Position numbers and translations under genes: made by a program
Shown: piece by piece, positions 27,545-38,181 of the stretch
Layout: each line of letters begins with the position of its first letter
Numbering within the stretch: position 1 is the first letter of the stretch
The notes under the pieces: generated by a model
What the model was told of the DNA's origin: nothing
Databases searched by the model: none
What the model saw: the letters and a program-made list of their open reading frames with translations, nothing else
NCBI GenBank assembly: GCA_021299735.1
Contig: JAJTEM010000005.1
Span: forward strand, 62,001 to 126,000
Reading direction: 5' to 3'
DNA length: 64,000 bases
Source of the DNA: Burkholderiales bacterium
GTDB lineage: Bacteria > Pseudomonadota > Gammaproteobacteria > Burkholderiales > Burkholderiaceae_B

Positions 27545-29068
27545 CTATTGAACCTGAGTCAGTACGCCGCGAATCTCTGTTTTTGGACCCACACCGCTAA
27601 CAACTCCCATAATCGGAGTACCGCTGACCGATGGCCAGTAAAACCGGTAAGTTTCACCATTTGCAAGAGGGCGACTGTTGAATTGTTCCTTGCCTCCACC
27701 CCAGAACCGAAGGTAAGCCTTTCCGTTGTTGGTGGCTTCCACCCGAAATTCGTAAAGCTTGCCAGGTATTGGCTTGGCCCAATCCACGCCAGAGATGGAT
27801 CGACCCGAGGCATTTTCAGCATATTCCGCTTTGGTGGTATTAGTAAAAACGACGCTTTGAGAATATGAGTTAAATGCTGGTGCGACACCCCCTGAAGCAC
27901 TGCTGCGCCATGGACCTCGCATCGAGAGCATGTTCAACCTGGGTTGTGATGTAATTGGTTGCCCCAGCCCATTCACCCAGTCTTTAGCGTAAATGACAGG
28001 CCTTAAAGCTGCGCGTATTGTCTGCAAGTCTTTGGCGACAGTGCTGTTCCAGCCACCTTCATGAAGGTTGAAGTTGGATCCATTTTCTACATAAATGTAA
28101 AAAGGTGTTCCTACATTCCTGTCGATAACATAAGCACCATATGTTTTCAAGGTGTTCACTACTTTTCTCAAAGCAGGGCTTGTAATACTCGCGCTGTCAA
28201 AAGAGGGTGGGAGCATCAGCAAAGCACCCGTAGGAATTTGTCCTGAGTTCTGAGTAAAAGTGCGATCGCCAGAAGTTGCTGGAAAAACATATTGTTCAGT
28301 ACCTGACATTCCTGTGTATGTGAGTGACATCGCCAAGGCATGGTGATATTGACTGGCGCCGTCATTGATCTCGTGCTTGCGGATTAAGCCCGCCATGGGT
28401 GGAATACCAGCAGCACGAGCACCTTGAAAGTAATGTGCACCATCACCCCAACCTCGCCCATCAATTCTTGACCAAGCGTACTGCGTCGCAGTCCAGCGGC
28501 CATTGGTATTTTTTAACTGGAAAAACGAATGGATTATTTTTCTTTCAGCATCAACGATATCTGCATGACCATCTGACCCACTAGCAGGCACTGTTTCAGA
28601 AGGCCATCGTGGAATCGTAATTGAAGGGAAATAAGCTTCAGAATCGGGATCCCAAACACCTGGCGCACCATCCGGTGGGTACACGGTCATTGGCAAATCA
28701 GTCTCTTTCGCAAGGAAAGCTGTCGTGGAATAATTACCGGTAGCCACCAAAGGATAGTAGGTCGATTCTGGGATCACAGAGTTTCCCAGAATAACCTTGG
28801 TTGGTCGGCTGTTCCACAAAGAATTCACAGAAAATGGGCGGTTGAAAGTGCCAAACTCGCAGGGGCTTGAAACCACCGACCCAACTGTTGCGGTACTGAT
28901 CAAGCTGCCAACAGGTGGAGTTGCCGAGCAATAACCACTATTCTGGTTTACCTCACAAACAGGATCGTATGCTGCAGCAGACAAGGATTGTGTATGAACA
29001 GTCAGTGTAAGAGCCAGCAAAATGCTTCCATAAACTAATGACTTCGGATTTGCTACTTTGTTACGCAT
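27545..29068 (-). CDS. Secreted protein of unknown function in the EPS locus (507 aa)
   Basis: I do not recognise the family with confidence. A clear Sec signal peptide (SLVYGSILLALTLTVHTQSLSA, cleavage near residue 32) is followed by a Cys-containing segment (DPVCEVNQNSGYC). Then comes a domain starting FNRPFSVNSLWNSRPTKV with several conserved-looking aromatic and acidic stretches (GSDGHADIVDAERK, WSRIDGRGWGDGAHYFQGAR, RKHEINDG). The last about 110 residues look like a separate beta-rich module (LYEFRVEATNNGKAYLRFWGG). The gene faces the EPS genes and ends 30 bp from them. A role in trimming, binding or modifying the exported polysaccharide is inferred from position only. Confidence 0.75.
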   Translation of the reverse strand: MRNKVANPKSLVYGSILLALTLTVHTQSLSAAAYDPVCEVNQNSGYCSATPPVGSLISTATVGSVVSSPCEFGTFNRPFSVNSLWNSRPTKVILGNSVIPESTYYPLVATGNYSTTAFLAKETDLPMTVYPPDGAPGVWDPDSEAYFPSITIPRWPSETVPASGSDGHADIVDAERKIIHSFFQLKNTNGRWTATQYAWSRIDGRGWGDGAHYFQGARAAGIPPMAGLIRKHEINDGASQYHHALAMSLTYTGMSGTEQYVFPATSGDRTFTQNSGQIPTGALLMLPPSFDSASITSPALRKVVNTLKTYGAYVIDRNVGTPFYIYVENGSNFNLHEGGWNSTVAKDLQTIRAALRPVIYAKDWVNGLGQPITSQPRLNMLSMRGPWRSSASGGVAPAFNSYSQSVVFTNTTKAEYAENASGRSISGVDWAKPIPGKLYEFRVEATNNGKAYLRFWGGGKEQFNSRPLANGETYRFYWPSVSGTPIMGVVSGVGPKTEIRGVLTQVQ

Positions 29069-29316
29069 ATATGGATTCCGTTCAATGCTGATTTGGTTGG
29101 AAAATCACCCTGCGCTTGGACTACGCAGGAACCACCCACAACTAAACCATTGATCTGAATCGAAAAATGGTATTGGGCATTAGCACTTTAGCGACGAAAT
29201 TGCGCAACAAAAGAATTAGGACACCTTGAATTCGGTCCGATATCATTCATTAAAAATTGTTTTTTATAGGTAGGATTAATATTCTTTTCTGAAGTTTAAT
29301 TCTTTATAAATCATAT

Positions 29317-29988
29317 TTAATTCAATGAATCGAATACTTCGAACTCGGTATCGATGTGTCCAGGCAACACCAAACGAACGGTGTCTCCATGCGTGAGTGA
29401 ACCCACCCCCTCGGGCGTTCCTGTGAAAATAATGTCCCCCTCTTGCAAGGTAAATACTTCGCTTAAATAACGAACGATAAACGGAATAGGGAAAAGCATT
29501 TTCCGGATGTCTCCCCGCTGGCGAACTTGTCCATTCAAGTGCATTTCAAATTCAATACAGGTTGGATTCTGAATATGTTCAGCTGAAACAAACGGACTTA
29601 CCGTTGCGGCACAATCAAACCCTTTGGCGATAGCCCATGGCAAACCGCCCTTCTTCGCCGTGGCTTGCAAATCTCGAGCAGTTAGGTCCAGGCCGAGACC
29701 GTACCCTGCAATGTGTTTGAGCGCCTTGTCTTCAGTAATGTTTTTGCCACCTTGCCCAATCAGCAAAACCAACTCGGCCTCGTAGTGAACGTCGCTGGAA
29801 TGTTTGGGCAACACGATCGGTGTACCCGGAAGATGCAACGCTGAAGTGGGTTTAATAAAAACCACTGGGTCCTCTTCGGGACGATTGCCCAACTCGGCAA
29901 TGTGGGCCGCGTAATTTCTACCAATACAAAAGATGTTGCGAACCTGAACAGCTTCGGTTTGCTGAGCTTGAAGGGCAATGTGCGGCAT
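29317..29988 (-). CDS. Fumarylacetoacetate hydrolase-family protein, acylpyruvate hydrolase (YcgM/FAHD1-like)
   Basis: 223 residues from ATG 29988; the upstream extension to 30165 overlaps the neighbour and lacks family features. Motifs: FCIGRNYAAHIAELGN, then VFIKPTSALH, the metal-binding VHYEAELVLLIG, GYGLGLDLTARDLQ, the conserved lysine region AKGFDCAA, and FTGTPEGVG. Size and motifs match E. coli YcgM and eukaryotic FAHD1, which cleave acylpyruvates or decarboxylate oxaloacetate. It is a metabolic enzyme with no evident link to the surrounding EPS genes; it lies 46 bp after the acyltransferase gene and may be co-transcribed with it. The 248-bp AT-rich gap 29069-29316 holds nothing recognised. 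Confidence 0.9.
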   Translation of the reverse strand: MPHIALQAQQTEAVQVRNIFCIGRNYAAHIAELGNRPEEDPVVFIKPTSALHLPGTPIVLPKHSSDVHYEAELVLLIGQGGKNITEDKALKHIAGYGLGLDLTARDLQATAKKGGLPWAIAKGFDCAATVSPFVSAEHIQNPTCIEFEMHLNGQVRQRGDIRKMLFPIPFIVRYLSEVFTLQEGDIIFTGTPEGVGSLTHGDTVRLVLPGHIDTEFEVFDSLN

Positions 29989-30034
29989 TTGAGTCCTTTG
30001 GAACAAATAAGTGCTGCAATACGACGCTTGAATC

Positions 30035-31054
30035 TCAGGCCATATTGGAGTGCACGGGTGTTGGCGCCTGCAGTGCGTGAGGTTTTTTGGGCGCCTTGCC
30101 CAAAAATAGAACACCAAGCAAACTGAAGCGAGCCAATATTTTTTCAATAATGATTGGGCCGACAATTCCTGCTGTCAAGGAAACGATAAAAATTTGCTCC
30201 ACGTGAACCATTCCAAGCTTGCCGAAAAGAATCCTTGCAAAAGCAGTAAAAAACACATGAAACAAATAAATGGAATATGAAAACGCACCAATGCGGGCCA
30301 ATAGCTTTGATTTCAGTCCTAGTGCCAGCAAGGTTATGCAGGCAGCAAAACCAATCAGTAATGCGGGTAAAGTGCGCGGCTCCCACATCGGCAGTATATT
30401 GATATACGTCAGGGCGAACAGAGCAACCATCGGCAACAAGGCTACCAACGCTAATGGTCGATTTGGTATTGTAATCAGGTTGTATCGTTGAACACCCATG
30501 CCCGCCAAGAAAAATGGGGTCAGATAAATGAAGCCTGAGAATGAGAAATATGGCCAAGTAATGGGCATGCAATAAAGCATAGCCGATACGAAAAGCACAA
30601 TCGCCCAGGTTTTGTAATTGTTTAGAAACTTTACCTTTTCCAGAATAGTGACCAGGATAAAGACCATAAACAGCGATTCCACAAACCAGTAATGTGCAAC
30701 CGGGATAATGTGAAGGAGAAACCAACTGTCAACAACGGGCTTATCACCCGAAATAAACTGCTGAAGCAGCTCAAAAACCGTTCCCACAGTTAGCATGGGT
30801 AGCAAAAGTCGCCTGGCTTTTTTTTGCAGAAAATTAACTGCATTGGTTTGGCAGGGTTTATACGCATAAACAATGCCAGACAGAAAAGTGAACAAAGGCA
30901 TGCGCAGGTAACTTAGCAGATCGCTTATGGTTCGGTAAAACCCGTCAGCAATTTTCAAACCGTTGGTTTGATCTGACCCAATCACGTGATATGCAACCAG
31001 CAACATGCACGCCAAGCCACGCAAGGTGTTAATTCTAAATTGCTCGTCTTTCAA
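30035..31054 (-). CDS. Acyltransferase family 3 membrane protein
   Basis: 339 residues from TTG 31054, with an AGGG box 7 nt upstream. Ten or so hydrophobic spans; opening RINTLRGLACMLLVAYHVIG carries the R-G-x-A and H of acyltransferase-3 proteins. YLRMPLFTFLSGIVYAYKP and FSYSIYLFHVFF are the usual second and late motifs. No SGNH domain. It closes the EPS region and may O-acylate the polymer. Substrate unknown. Confidence 0.86.
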   Translation of the reverse strand: MKDEQFRINTLRGLACMLLVAYHVIGSDQTNGLKIADGFYRTISDLLSYLRMPLFTFLSGIVYAYKPCQTNAVNFLQKKARRLLLPMLTVGTVFELLQQFISGDKPVVDSWFLLHIIPVAHYWFVESLFMVFILVTILEKVKFLNNYKTWAIVLFVSAMLYCMPITWPYFSFSGFIYLTPFFLAGMGVQRYNLITIPNRPLALVALLPMVALFALTYINILPMWEPRTLPALLIGFAACITLLALGLKSKLLARIGAFSYSIYLFHVFFTAFARILFGKLGMVHVEQIFIVSLTAGIVGPIIIEKILARFSLLGVLFLGKAPKKPHALQAPTPVHSNMA

Positions 31055-31354
31055 ATTGAACCCTGTCTTAAATGATCATGTTTTCAAAATATTCTGACGG
31101 CAAAAATTGTGATCAACAAATAAACCGTTGAGTCACCACCTAATGCAGGTATGCACGCCATCGCCTCAGGATGTCAATCGCTAAAAGATTAAAGTCGAAT
31201 TTTGAACATACCGATATTCACTGCGGTTACGGTGAGGCTGTTGTTTAAGTATTGAGCTGAGCAACTGCTTGCATATTAACGTGGAACTTATTCGAATCTA
31301 GAATTCACCCAATGTCGGTATTTTTACGTGCTCAGTGCCTTATTGAAAAAAGAT
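31055..31354. other. 300-bp intergenic region, divergent
   Basis: Lies between the acyltransferase gene (minus) and the orphan gene at 31355 (plus). It must contain both promoters. No convincing operator, hairpin or coding frame was recognised. Confidence 0.4.
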
Positions 31355-32305
31355 ATGAATTTTTTCACGCCTCCCAATACACCTCCACGTGCACCTTCAG
31401 CGGCGGCAGCCCAAATTCCGGTTGCTGAGGGACTTAGTACACCCCGACATGGGCCCACCACACCCTTGGCACACGCGGCCCACAACCTGGGAAGGCTGTT
31501 CACCGAAAATTCTGGATCGCCAGCTGCGCGCGCAACAGGCCCAATTACAGCGGGCACACCAGGCAGGGTTTCAACAGTTCAAGACCCATCGAGCCGGCAA
31601 ACGAATGACATCCATGTTTTTCCCAAAGGACTCACAACCTACCGGGGTGACAACTCTTTTAAGCCTAATGAAGCGAGGACTTACCGCGCACAATTTTTTA
31701 CGCTTGAAAAACAGGTCGCCCAAAACCAGTACGGCAAACTGGTTCTCCAGTTCAAGTTACAGAAGGACATCAAGGTGCTGCGACTGGACAAAAATGCGGA
31801 AGGTTTTCATCACTGGCTCAAGAATACCAAGCAATTCAAAAAAGGCGACAAAGACATTCTGTACAACAACTTTGGGTACCCGAAAAACAGCCCGGAAAAT
31901 GCTGGCTCGAGCGAAGCGCCTAGAGCCAGATTTTCACAGGGTGAGCAAGACCGCACCATGCTCAGGATGATTCAGTGTTACGCCCAGGATACTGGCCAAC
32001 AAATTGATGGCTATTACAACAGCACCATGCCCAACGGCGCACTGGGCAACCTGAAAACAGAAGCAGGTAAGGCCCCCCTATTTCATGCGGAGTTGGCTGT
32101 GTTTGACGGCAGTGTGTTTGGGCAACCTAAAATGGACATCCGTTTAAGTGCTGACGATATACAATCGCTGAATCATGATGCCAAACGCATCAAACTGGAA
32201 GCGGAAGCCCGGGAGGCAAGGCGTAACAGCAAAAAGCTGCGTTTAGATGAAGGAAAAAACCCAAGCAAGGTTTTGCCAGCTTGGGTAAATTTCGATAAAA
32301 CTTAA
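31355..32305 (+). CDS. Orphan effector-like protein, possible ADP-ribosyltransferase fold
   Basis: 316 residues from ATG 31355 (an in-frame GTG at 31328 is less likely). Not firmly recognised. The first 85 residues are Pro/Ala/Thr-rich and look disordered. A folded part begins [16 protein letters not shown] (Tyr96-Arg97), then [20 protein letters not shown] (114-116 FFT), [18 protein letters not shown], and late [13 protein letters not shown] and [11 protein letters not shown] (Glu246). An R ... FFT/A-x-x-Y ... E order resembles the R-S-E core of ADP-ribosyltransferases, but this is pattern reading only. The C-terminal 35 residues are strongly charged ([14 protein letters not shown]). No signal peptide. 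It shares TTAA stop codons with the convergent ssb. Confidence 0.55.
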   Translation: MNFFTPPNTPPRAPSAAAAQIPVAEGLSTPRHGPTTPLAHAAHNLGRLFTENSGSPAARATGPITAGTPGRVSTVQDPSSRQTNDIHVFPKGLTTYRGDNSFKPNEARTYRAQFFTLEKQVAQNQYGKLVLQFKLQKDIKVLRLDKNAEGFHHWLKNTKQFKKGDKDILYNNFGYPKNSPENAGSSEAPRARFSQGEQDRTMLRMIQCYAQDTGQQIDGYYNSTMPNGALGNLKTEAGKAPLFHAELAVFDGSVFGQPKMDIRLSADDIQSLNHDAKRIKLEAEAREARRNSKKLRLDEGKNPSKVLPAWVNFDKT

Positions 32306-32793
32306 AAAGGAATGTCATCATCCAGGTCGGCAACGCTTTGCGGGGCCGAGCGCTGCGCCGATGGGGCAGATGAGCGCATGCTTGCAGCAGGGCTACGACT
32401 GGGCGCTGGCGACTGGTCGAAATCATCACCACCAGCCATGGAAGCGCCACCGCCCCCTTCACGACCACCCAAGAGTTGCATTTGGTCAGCAATAATTTCG
32501 GTGGTGTACTTGTCTACACCCGACTGGTCTTGCCACTTGCGTGTTTTCAAGCGCCCTTCAATATAAACAGAGCGGCCTTTTTTGCAGTATTCACCAGCAA
32601 TTTCAGCCAAGCGACCGTAAATAACCACCCGGTGCCATTCTGTTTCTTCGCGCTTTTCACCAGTGTTTTTGTCTTTCCAGCTGCTAGAGGTGGCCAGGGC
32701 CAAATTCACCACAGCGCCGCCATCGGGCAGGTAGCGTACGTCGGGGTCTTTGCCCAAATTACCAACCAGAATTACCTTGTTTACTGAGGCCAT
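32302..32793 (-). CDS. ssb: Single-stranded DNA-binding protein
   Basis: 163 residues. N-terminal OB fold beginning [20 protein letters not shown], with [14 protein letters not shown] and the [13 protein letters not shown] strand. A Gly/Ser/Pro-rich linker follows, and the acidic tip DLDDDIPF that recruits partner proteins. Normal length for proteobacterial SSB. Its stop overlaps that of the convergent orphan gene. It lies 68 bp downstream of the MFS gene and on the same strand; MFS-ssb next to uvrA is a recurrent order in this group. Confidence 0.97.
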   Translation of the reverse strand: MASVNKVILVGNLGKDPDVRYLPDGGAVVNLALATSSSWKDKNTGEKREETEWHRVVIYGRLAEIAGEYCKKGRSVYIEGRLKTRKWQDQSGVDKYTTEIIADQMQLLGGREGGGGASMAGGDDFDQSPAPSRSPAASMRSSAPSAQRSAPQSVADLDDDIPF

Positions 32794-32861
32794 GGAATGA
32801 ATTGCTCCTTAAATTCTTGAAACGTGTATTGAAATGCATTGAAGCGAAAATGCTCGGGCGA

Positions 32862-34142
32862 CTACTGCATTTGGCTTATTGAGCCATCGACGGGTTCTTG
32901 TTGCGAAGCCGATGGCAGTGCTCGTGGGGGCAAAGCTTTGATGCCCATGGCCAACAAAAACCAAGACACCACCAGCAACAGCACGCATTCGAATACACCT
33001 TGCGCCCCCAAGTGGCGAAGTGCCAGGCCACCCAAGGCGCCACCGGCAAAAAGCCCCAATGCCTGAGAGGTATTATATACACCCAAAGCCAGCCCTCGGT
33101 GGCTGAGCGGTGCCACTCGTGACACCCACGAGGGAAGGGTAGCCTCCAGCAAATTAAAGCCGACGAAGTAGGCCAATAGCAATAAAACCAGTACCCAACC
33201 ATGGTTAGAGAACAGCACGAAACCCAATAGCACCAACCCCATCAGCCCGATTGAACCCAGTTTGATCTGTTTGGTTTTTGCTTTTTTCTCGGACCAAACC
33301 ATCAGCGGCACCATGAGCACGAATGAACCCAGCACCACTGGCAAATAAACCTTCCAGTGCTCAGCCAGCGGCAAATCAAGCCCACTGAGCAATAAACTGG
33401 GTACCACAACAAAAAGGGACATTTGCGTTAAATGCAAGGTAAAAATTCCCAGATTCAGGCGCAAGAGGTCGGGCTGGGTGAGCACACCCCAAGCATCCGC
33501 GAAACTGCCTTTGAGTTTGGCCTGCTGATCCGCCAAATTCGGGGTGGGCAGCAGCCAAATCACCACGGCAACGCCCAGAATACTGAGCACACCCGTAATG
33601 CCAAACAAACCGCCAAGCCCGAAAAATTTATATAACACAGGCGAAAATACAAGCGACAGGGCAAAGGTAATTCCAATAGAAGCACCGATCATGGCCATGC
33701 CTTTGGAACGCACCTCATCCCGGGTTACATCAGCCAACAAGGCCGATAATGCTGCTGAAATGGCACCAGCGCCCTGCAGGGCACGGGCCCAAACCAACTG
33801 CTCAACCGTTTCAGCCACATAGCCCAGCCAACAACCCGCAGCAAACAGCAACAGGCCACCAATAATGATTGGCTTTCTGCCAATTTTGTCGGAAGCCCAA
33901 CCCAATGGAATTTGCATGCAGGCCTGGGCAAGCCCATAAATACCCATGGCCAAGCCAACCAGGCTTAAATTATCCCCACCCGGCATACCCGCCGCATGCA
34001 AGGAAAATACCGGAAGAATCATGAACATGCCAAACATACGCAGCGCATAAATGCTGGCCAGCCACCCTGCAGCATTGCGCTCGGCGGGCAACATTTTGAA
34101 AGCATCGGGGGCAGCACTTGGGCTTGCGGACTTACGGCTCAT
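32862..34142 (-). CDS. MFS transporter (drug/metabolite efflux type)
   Basis: 426 residues with 12 predicted helices. LRMFGMFMILPVFSLHA opens the first helix; the loop 2-3 signature is GWASDKIGRKPIIIGG, and helix 4-5 has RALQGAGAISAALSALLAD. These place it in the DHA-type exporters; YajR-like proteins are the closest I can recall. It is divergent from uvrA (101 bp between starts). Substrate unknown. Confidence 0.9.
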   Translation of the reverse strand: MSRKSASPSAAPDAFKMLPAERNAAGWLASIYALRMFGMFMILPVFSLHAAGMPGGDNLSLVGLAMGIYGLAQACMQIPLGWASDKIGRKPIIIGGLLLFAAGCWLGYVAETVEQLVWARALQGAGAISAALSALLADVTRDEVRSKGMAMIGASIGITFALSLVFSPVLYKFFGLGGLFGITGVLSILGVAVVIWLLPTPNLADQQAKLKGSFADAWGVLTQPDLLRLNLGIFTLHLTQMSLFVVVPSLLLSGLDLPLAEHWKVYLPVVLGSFVLMVPLMVWSEKKAKTKQIKLGSIGLMGLVLLGFVLFSNHGWVLVLLLLAYFVGFNLLEATLPSWVSRVAPLSHRGLALGVYNTSQALGLFAGGALGGLALRHLGAQGVFECVLLLVVSWFLLAMGIKALPPRALPSASQQEPVDGSISQMQ

Positions 34143-34243
34143 GTTTGTTGAATTTCAAGGGCTTGAACAACCCGTGTAGATGTCTTGTTGCGGGAAACCG
34201 TCTATAGTATCAGGTTGGCCGCTGATTCCATTTGCTGTACCGC

Positions 34244-37138
34244 ATGAACTCCATTCGCATTCGTGGCGCTAGAACCCACAACCTGAAAAACATTTCGCTA
34301 GACCTGCCTCGTGATTCACTCGTGGTGCTTACCGGGCTTTCTGGATCGGGCAAAAGCAGCCTTGCATTTGATACTTTGTATGCTGAAGGCCAGCGCAGGT
34401 ATGTGGAAAGTTTGTCAGCATACGCGCGCCAGTTTTTACAATTAATGGAAAAGCCGGACGTGGATTTGATCGAGGGCTTATCCCCAGCCATTTCCATCGA
34501 ACAAAAAGCCACCAGCCACAACCCGCGATCAACGGTGGGCACCGTGACTGAAATTCACGACTACCTGCGCCTGCTATTTGCGCGTGCGGGCACCCCGCGC
34601 TGCCCGGAACACGACCTGGAACTGAGCGTGCAAACAGTTTCAGAAATGGTGGACACCGTACTTGGCTGGCCCGAGGAGGCGCGCATCATGATTCTTGCGC
34701 CAGTGCTAAGCCAGCGCAAAGGCGAACACTTGGACTTGCTCAACGACCTGCGTGCGCAGGGCTTTGTGCGCATTCGCCTGAAGAAAGGCCCGCAAGAAGC
34801 ACCTGAAATTCTGGAACTGGACAAACTGCCGCCGCTGGACAAACACCACAAGCACAACCTGGATGTGGTGGTGGATCGCTTGAAAGTGCGTGTGGACGCC
34901 CGCCAGCGCCTGGCCGAAAGTTTTGAAACAGCCCTGCGCTTAAGCGACGGAAAAGCTATTGCGGTCAACCTGGACACGGAGACTGAAACAGTATTTTCAA
35001 GCAAGTTTGCTTGCCCGGTGTGCGATTACAGCCTGACTGAACTTGAACCCCGTTTGTTTTCGTTCAATAACCCGGCGGGTGCTTGCCCAGTATGCGATGG
35101 CTTGGGCCATGAAACCTTTTTCGACCCGCTGCGGGTGGTGGCACACCCGGATATTTCTTTGGCCGCGGGTGCAATCAGTGGCTGGGACCGCCGCAACGCC
35201 CTGTACTACCAAATGATTCAAAGCCTGGCAGCGCATTATGGCTTTGACCCGGAATCACCCTGGAATGAATTGCCTGAAGATGTTCAACAGGTGGTGTTGT
35301 ATGGTTCAGGCAGCGAGCAAATTACGTTTACGTATTTAAGCGAACGCAGCAAACCAGTTGCAAAAACACACGCTTTTGAAGGCATATTGCCGAACCTCAC
35401 CCGCCGCCACCGCGATACAGATTCTTCTGCTGTTCGCGATGAACTGGGTAAATTAATGGCGGTGCGCAGTTGCCAGGCTTGCCAGGGCTCACGCCTTAAA
35501 ACCGGTGCACGCCATGTATTTATAGGTGAACACGAACACCGCAAAGCCTTACACCAGGTTACCGAGCTGCCCATTCACAAGGCGCTGAGCTATTTTGAAA
35601 GCATGCAAATGCATGGGGCAAAAGGGCAAATTGCAGAAAAAATTGTGGTCGAAATTAAAGCGCGCTTGCAATTCTTGAACGATGTGGGTCTGAATTATTT
35701 AACCCTGAACCGCAGTGCCGATACGTTAAGCGGTGGCGAAAGCCAGCGCATTCGACTGGCCAGCCAGATTGGTTCGGGGCTTACTGGCGTTATGTATGTT
35801 CTGGATGAACCCTCGATTGGTTTGCACCAACGCGACAACGACCGCCTGATACAAACCCTGCTGCGCCTTAAAAATTTGGGTAACACTGTGTTGGTGGTGG
35901 AACACGATGAAGACGCCATTCGCTGCGCCGATTATGTGGTGGACATGGGCCCGGGCGCAGGCGAACATGGTGGTCAGGTGGTTGCGCAAGGTACACCGGC
36001 TGAAATTCTTGCCAACCCCGAATCGCTAACCGGCCAGTACCTGAATGGCAAGCGGAAAATTGAACGCTTGAGCCCACAGCGCTTGCCCGACCCGGCGCGC
36101 ATGCTGACCATTCACGACGCCACGGGCAATAATCTGAAAAACGTCACAGCCAGCATTCCAGTGGGCCTGTTTGTGTGTGTCACAGGCCTTTCCGGGTCGG
36201 GCAAATCAACATTGATCAACGACACCCTGCTGGCTGAAGCTGCGCACCAGCTAAACCGTGCACACAAGGAGGGTGCACCGCATAGCCACATCAGCGGGCT
36301 TGAACACTTTGACAAAGTAATCGCTGTTGACCAAAGCCCGATTGGCCGCACCCCCCGCAGCAACCCGGCAACATACACTGGTTTGTTCACGCCCATTCGT
36401 GAACTGTTTGCAGGTGTGCCTGCGGCACGCGAGCGTGGTTATGATGTGGGCCGCTTTTCGTTCAATGTAAAAGGTGGGCGCTGCGAAGCCTGCCAGGGCG
36501 ATGGCGTGGTGAAAGTGGAAATGCACTTTTTACCCGATCTGTATGTGCCTTGCGATGTATGCCACGGCAAACGCTACAACCGGGAAACGCTTGAAATTTT
36601 GTATCGCGGAAAAAGTATTGCGGAGGTGCTCGAACTGACAGTTGAGCAAGCACTGGAAGTGTTCTCCGCGGTACCCAACATTGCACGAAAATTGCAAACC
36701 CTGATTGATGTGGGCTTGGGTTACATTCGCCTGGGTCAATCAGCAACCACGCTTTCTGGCGGCGAAGCACAGCGAGTGAAACTGTCGCTAGAGCTATCCA
36801 AACGCGACACTGGCAAAACACTTTACATTCTTGACGAGCCTACTACAGGCCTGCACTTTCACGACATTGCCATGTTGCTGAAAGTACTGAACCCACTGGT
36901 TGAGCAGGGCAATACCGTGCTGGTGATTGAGCACAACCTGGATGTAATTAAATGTGCAGACTGGGTACTCGACATGGGCCCGGAAGGTGGCGATAACGGG
37001 GGCATGTTGATTGCGCAGGGTACGCCCGAAGACATTGCAAAAAACCCAAACAGCCACACTGGTAAATTTTTGGCGCGCTTTTACAACGACGAAAAAGAAC
37101 CCACCAAGCCCACGCGAAAAACCACTCGAAGCGCCTGA
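34244..37138 (+). CDS. uvrA: Excinuclease ABC subunit A
   Basis: 964 residues from ATG 34244 ([16 protein letters not shown]); the in-frame TTG at 34232 is not needed. Damage-recognition ATPase of nucleotide excision repair. Two ABC modules: Walker [17 protein letters not shown] near residue 35 and [15 protein letters not shown] near 650; signatures [12 protein letters not shown] and [12 protein letters not shown]. Zinc sites are CPVC...CPVC (about residues 260-290) and CEAC...CDVC (about 745-775). Length a little above the E. coli protein (940). Divergent from the MFS gene; mscS follows 60 bp later. Confidence 0.97.
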   Translation: MNSIRIRGARTHNLKNISLDLPRDSLVVLTGLSGSGKSSLAFDTLYAEGQRRYVESLSAYARQFLQLMEKPDVDLIEGLSPAISIEQKATSHNPRSTVGTVTEIHDYLRLLFARAGTPRCPEHDLELSVQTVSEMVDTVLGWPEEARIMILAPVLSQRKGEHLDLLNDLRAQGFVRIRLKKGPQEAPEILELDKLPPLDKHHKHNLDVVVDRLKVRVDARQRLAESFETALRLSDGKAIAVNLDTETETVFSSKFACPVCDYSLTELEPRLFSFNNPAGACPVCDGLGHETFFDPLRVVAHPDISLAAGAISGWDRRNALYYQMIQSLAAHYGFDPESPWNELPEDVQQVVLYGSGSEQITFTYLSERSKPVAKTHAFEGILPNLTRRHRDTDSSAVRDELGKLMAVRSCQACQGSRLKTGARHVFIGEHEHRKALHQVTELPIHKALSYFESMQMHGAKGQIAEKIVVEIKARLQFLNDVGLNYLTLNRSADTLSGGESQRIRLASQIGSGLTGVMYVLDEPSIGLHQRDNDRLIQTLLRLKNLGNTVLVVEHDEDAIRCADYVVDMGPGAGEHGGQVVAQGTPAEILANPESLTGQYLNGKRKIERLSPQRLPDPARMLTIHDATGNNLKNVTASIPVGLFVCVTGLSGSGKSTLINDTLLAEAAHQLNRAHKEGAPHSHISGLEHFDKVIAVDQSPIGRTPRSNPATYTGLFTPIRELFAGVPAARERGYDVGRFSFNVKGGRCEACQGDGVVKVEMHFLPDLYVPCDVCHGKRYNRETLEILYRGKSIAEVLELTVEQALEVFSAVPNIARKLQTLIDVGLGYIRLGQSATTLSGGEAQRVKLSLELSKRDTGKTLYILDEPTTGLHFHDIAMLLKVLNPLVEQGNTVLVIEHNLDVIKCADWVLDMGPEGGDNGGMLIAQGTPEDIAKNPNSHTGKFLARFYNDEKEPTKPTRKTTRSA

Positions 37139-37197
37139 AAAAAGCTGAAAAAACAAGTCATGTACAATAGGGGGTTCTTTCAAGCAGTGGGAGTACC

Positions 37198-38091
37198 ATG
37201 AACGAACAACTCGAAACCCTATTCAAATATGTTGAACCCGCCAAGTTGCTAGATCTCAGCTTGCAGGCGGTCAAATTCATTCTCGTTATTGTGGCTGCAT
37301 TGGTTGTATTGCGCTTGGTGAAAACAGCCATCGACCGAGTTGGTGCACGCATGCAGGCCCGCAGTAAAACCCTGGATGACCAAAAACGAATTGAAACACT
37401 CACGCGGGTGCTCAAATACGTGGCCAATGTGGTCATTTTGCTGCTGGGCGCATTAATCGCGCTGGGTACCATCGGCATTTCAATTGCCCCTGTGCTGGCG
37501 GCGGCTGGTGTGGTGGGCCTTGCGGTTGGTTTTGGTGCTCAAAGTTTGGTCAAGGATTACTTCACGGGCATTGTGCTGCTGATTGAAAACCAGATTCGCG
37601 CAGGCGACATTATCGAGGTAGGCGGCAAAACAGGCACGGTGGAAAACATCACCTTGCGTTATGTACGTTTGCGCGATGCTCATGGCAATGTGCACTTTGT
37701 TCCAAATGGTCAGATTAATTCGGTCACCAATTCAACCATGGACTTTGCCTACGCTGTGATTGATGTGGGCATTGCCTACAAGGAGGAAGTAGACGCGGCC
37801 ATTCAAGTCATGCAAAAAGTGGGGACTGAACTAGCAGAGGACCAGGAATGGGCATCGAAAATTACCGAACCCATGTCCACTTTCGGTGTACAGGAACTTG
37901 CCGATTCAGCCGTGATTGTTCGGGTGCGTTTTAAAACCCTGCCAGGGGAACAATGGGGTGTGCGCCGTGAATACAACAAACGCATCAAGGCTGCATTTGA
38001 TAACGTGGGTATTGAAATTCCATTCCCACATGTCACGATGTGTTCAGACAATACGCAAACTGCCTTGCCTGTTTCACCTTCTCGCACCTAA
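37198..38091 (+). CDS. mscS: MscS-family mechanosensitive channel
   Basis: 297 residues. Opens under membrane tension on osmotic downshock. Three N-terminal helices: FILVIVAALVVLRLV, VANVVILLLGALIALGTIG, and the pore helix APVLAAAGVVGLAVGFGAQ with the Gly/Ala-packing pattern. The beta domain follows: LIENQIRAGDIIEVGGKTGTVENI and RNAHG-like RDAHGNVHFVPNGQI. The C-terminal vestibule has FPHVTMC. A GGGAG box lies 4 nt before ATG 37198, and a TACAAT -10-like hexamer lies at 37163-37168. Confidence 0.95.
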   Translation: MNEQLETLFKYVEPAKLLDLSLQAVKFILVIVAALVVLRLVKTAIDRVGARMQARSKTLDDQKRIETLTRVLKYVANVVILLLGALIALGTIGISIAPVLAAAGVVGLAVGFGAQSLVKDYFTGIVLLIENQIRAGDIIEVGGKTGTVENITLRYVRLRDAHGNVHFVPNGQINSVTNSTMDFAYAVIDVGIAYKEEVDAAIQVMQKVGTELAEDQEWASKITEPMSTFGVQELADSAVIVRVRFKTLPGEQWGVRREYNKRIKAAFDNVGIEIPFPHVTMCSDNTQTALPVSPSRT

Positions 38092-38181
38092 AAAAACACA
38101 ATTCGATAAAAAGCCTGCCCGTGCCAGCTTGCCGCTGCATGGGCAAACTTGAGTTGATCCGCCGTCCTCACTTAGCAAGCC

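Noticed and set aside
38092-38181. Hairpin TGCCCGTG/CATGGGCA after mscS as a terminator
   Set aside because: Contains a G-T pair, has a 14-nt loop and no following T run, so support is too weak.
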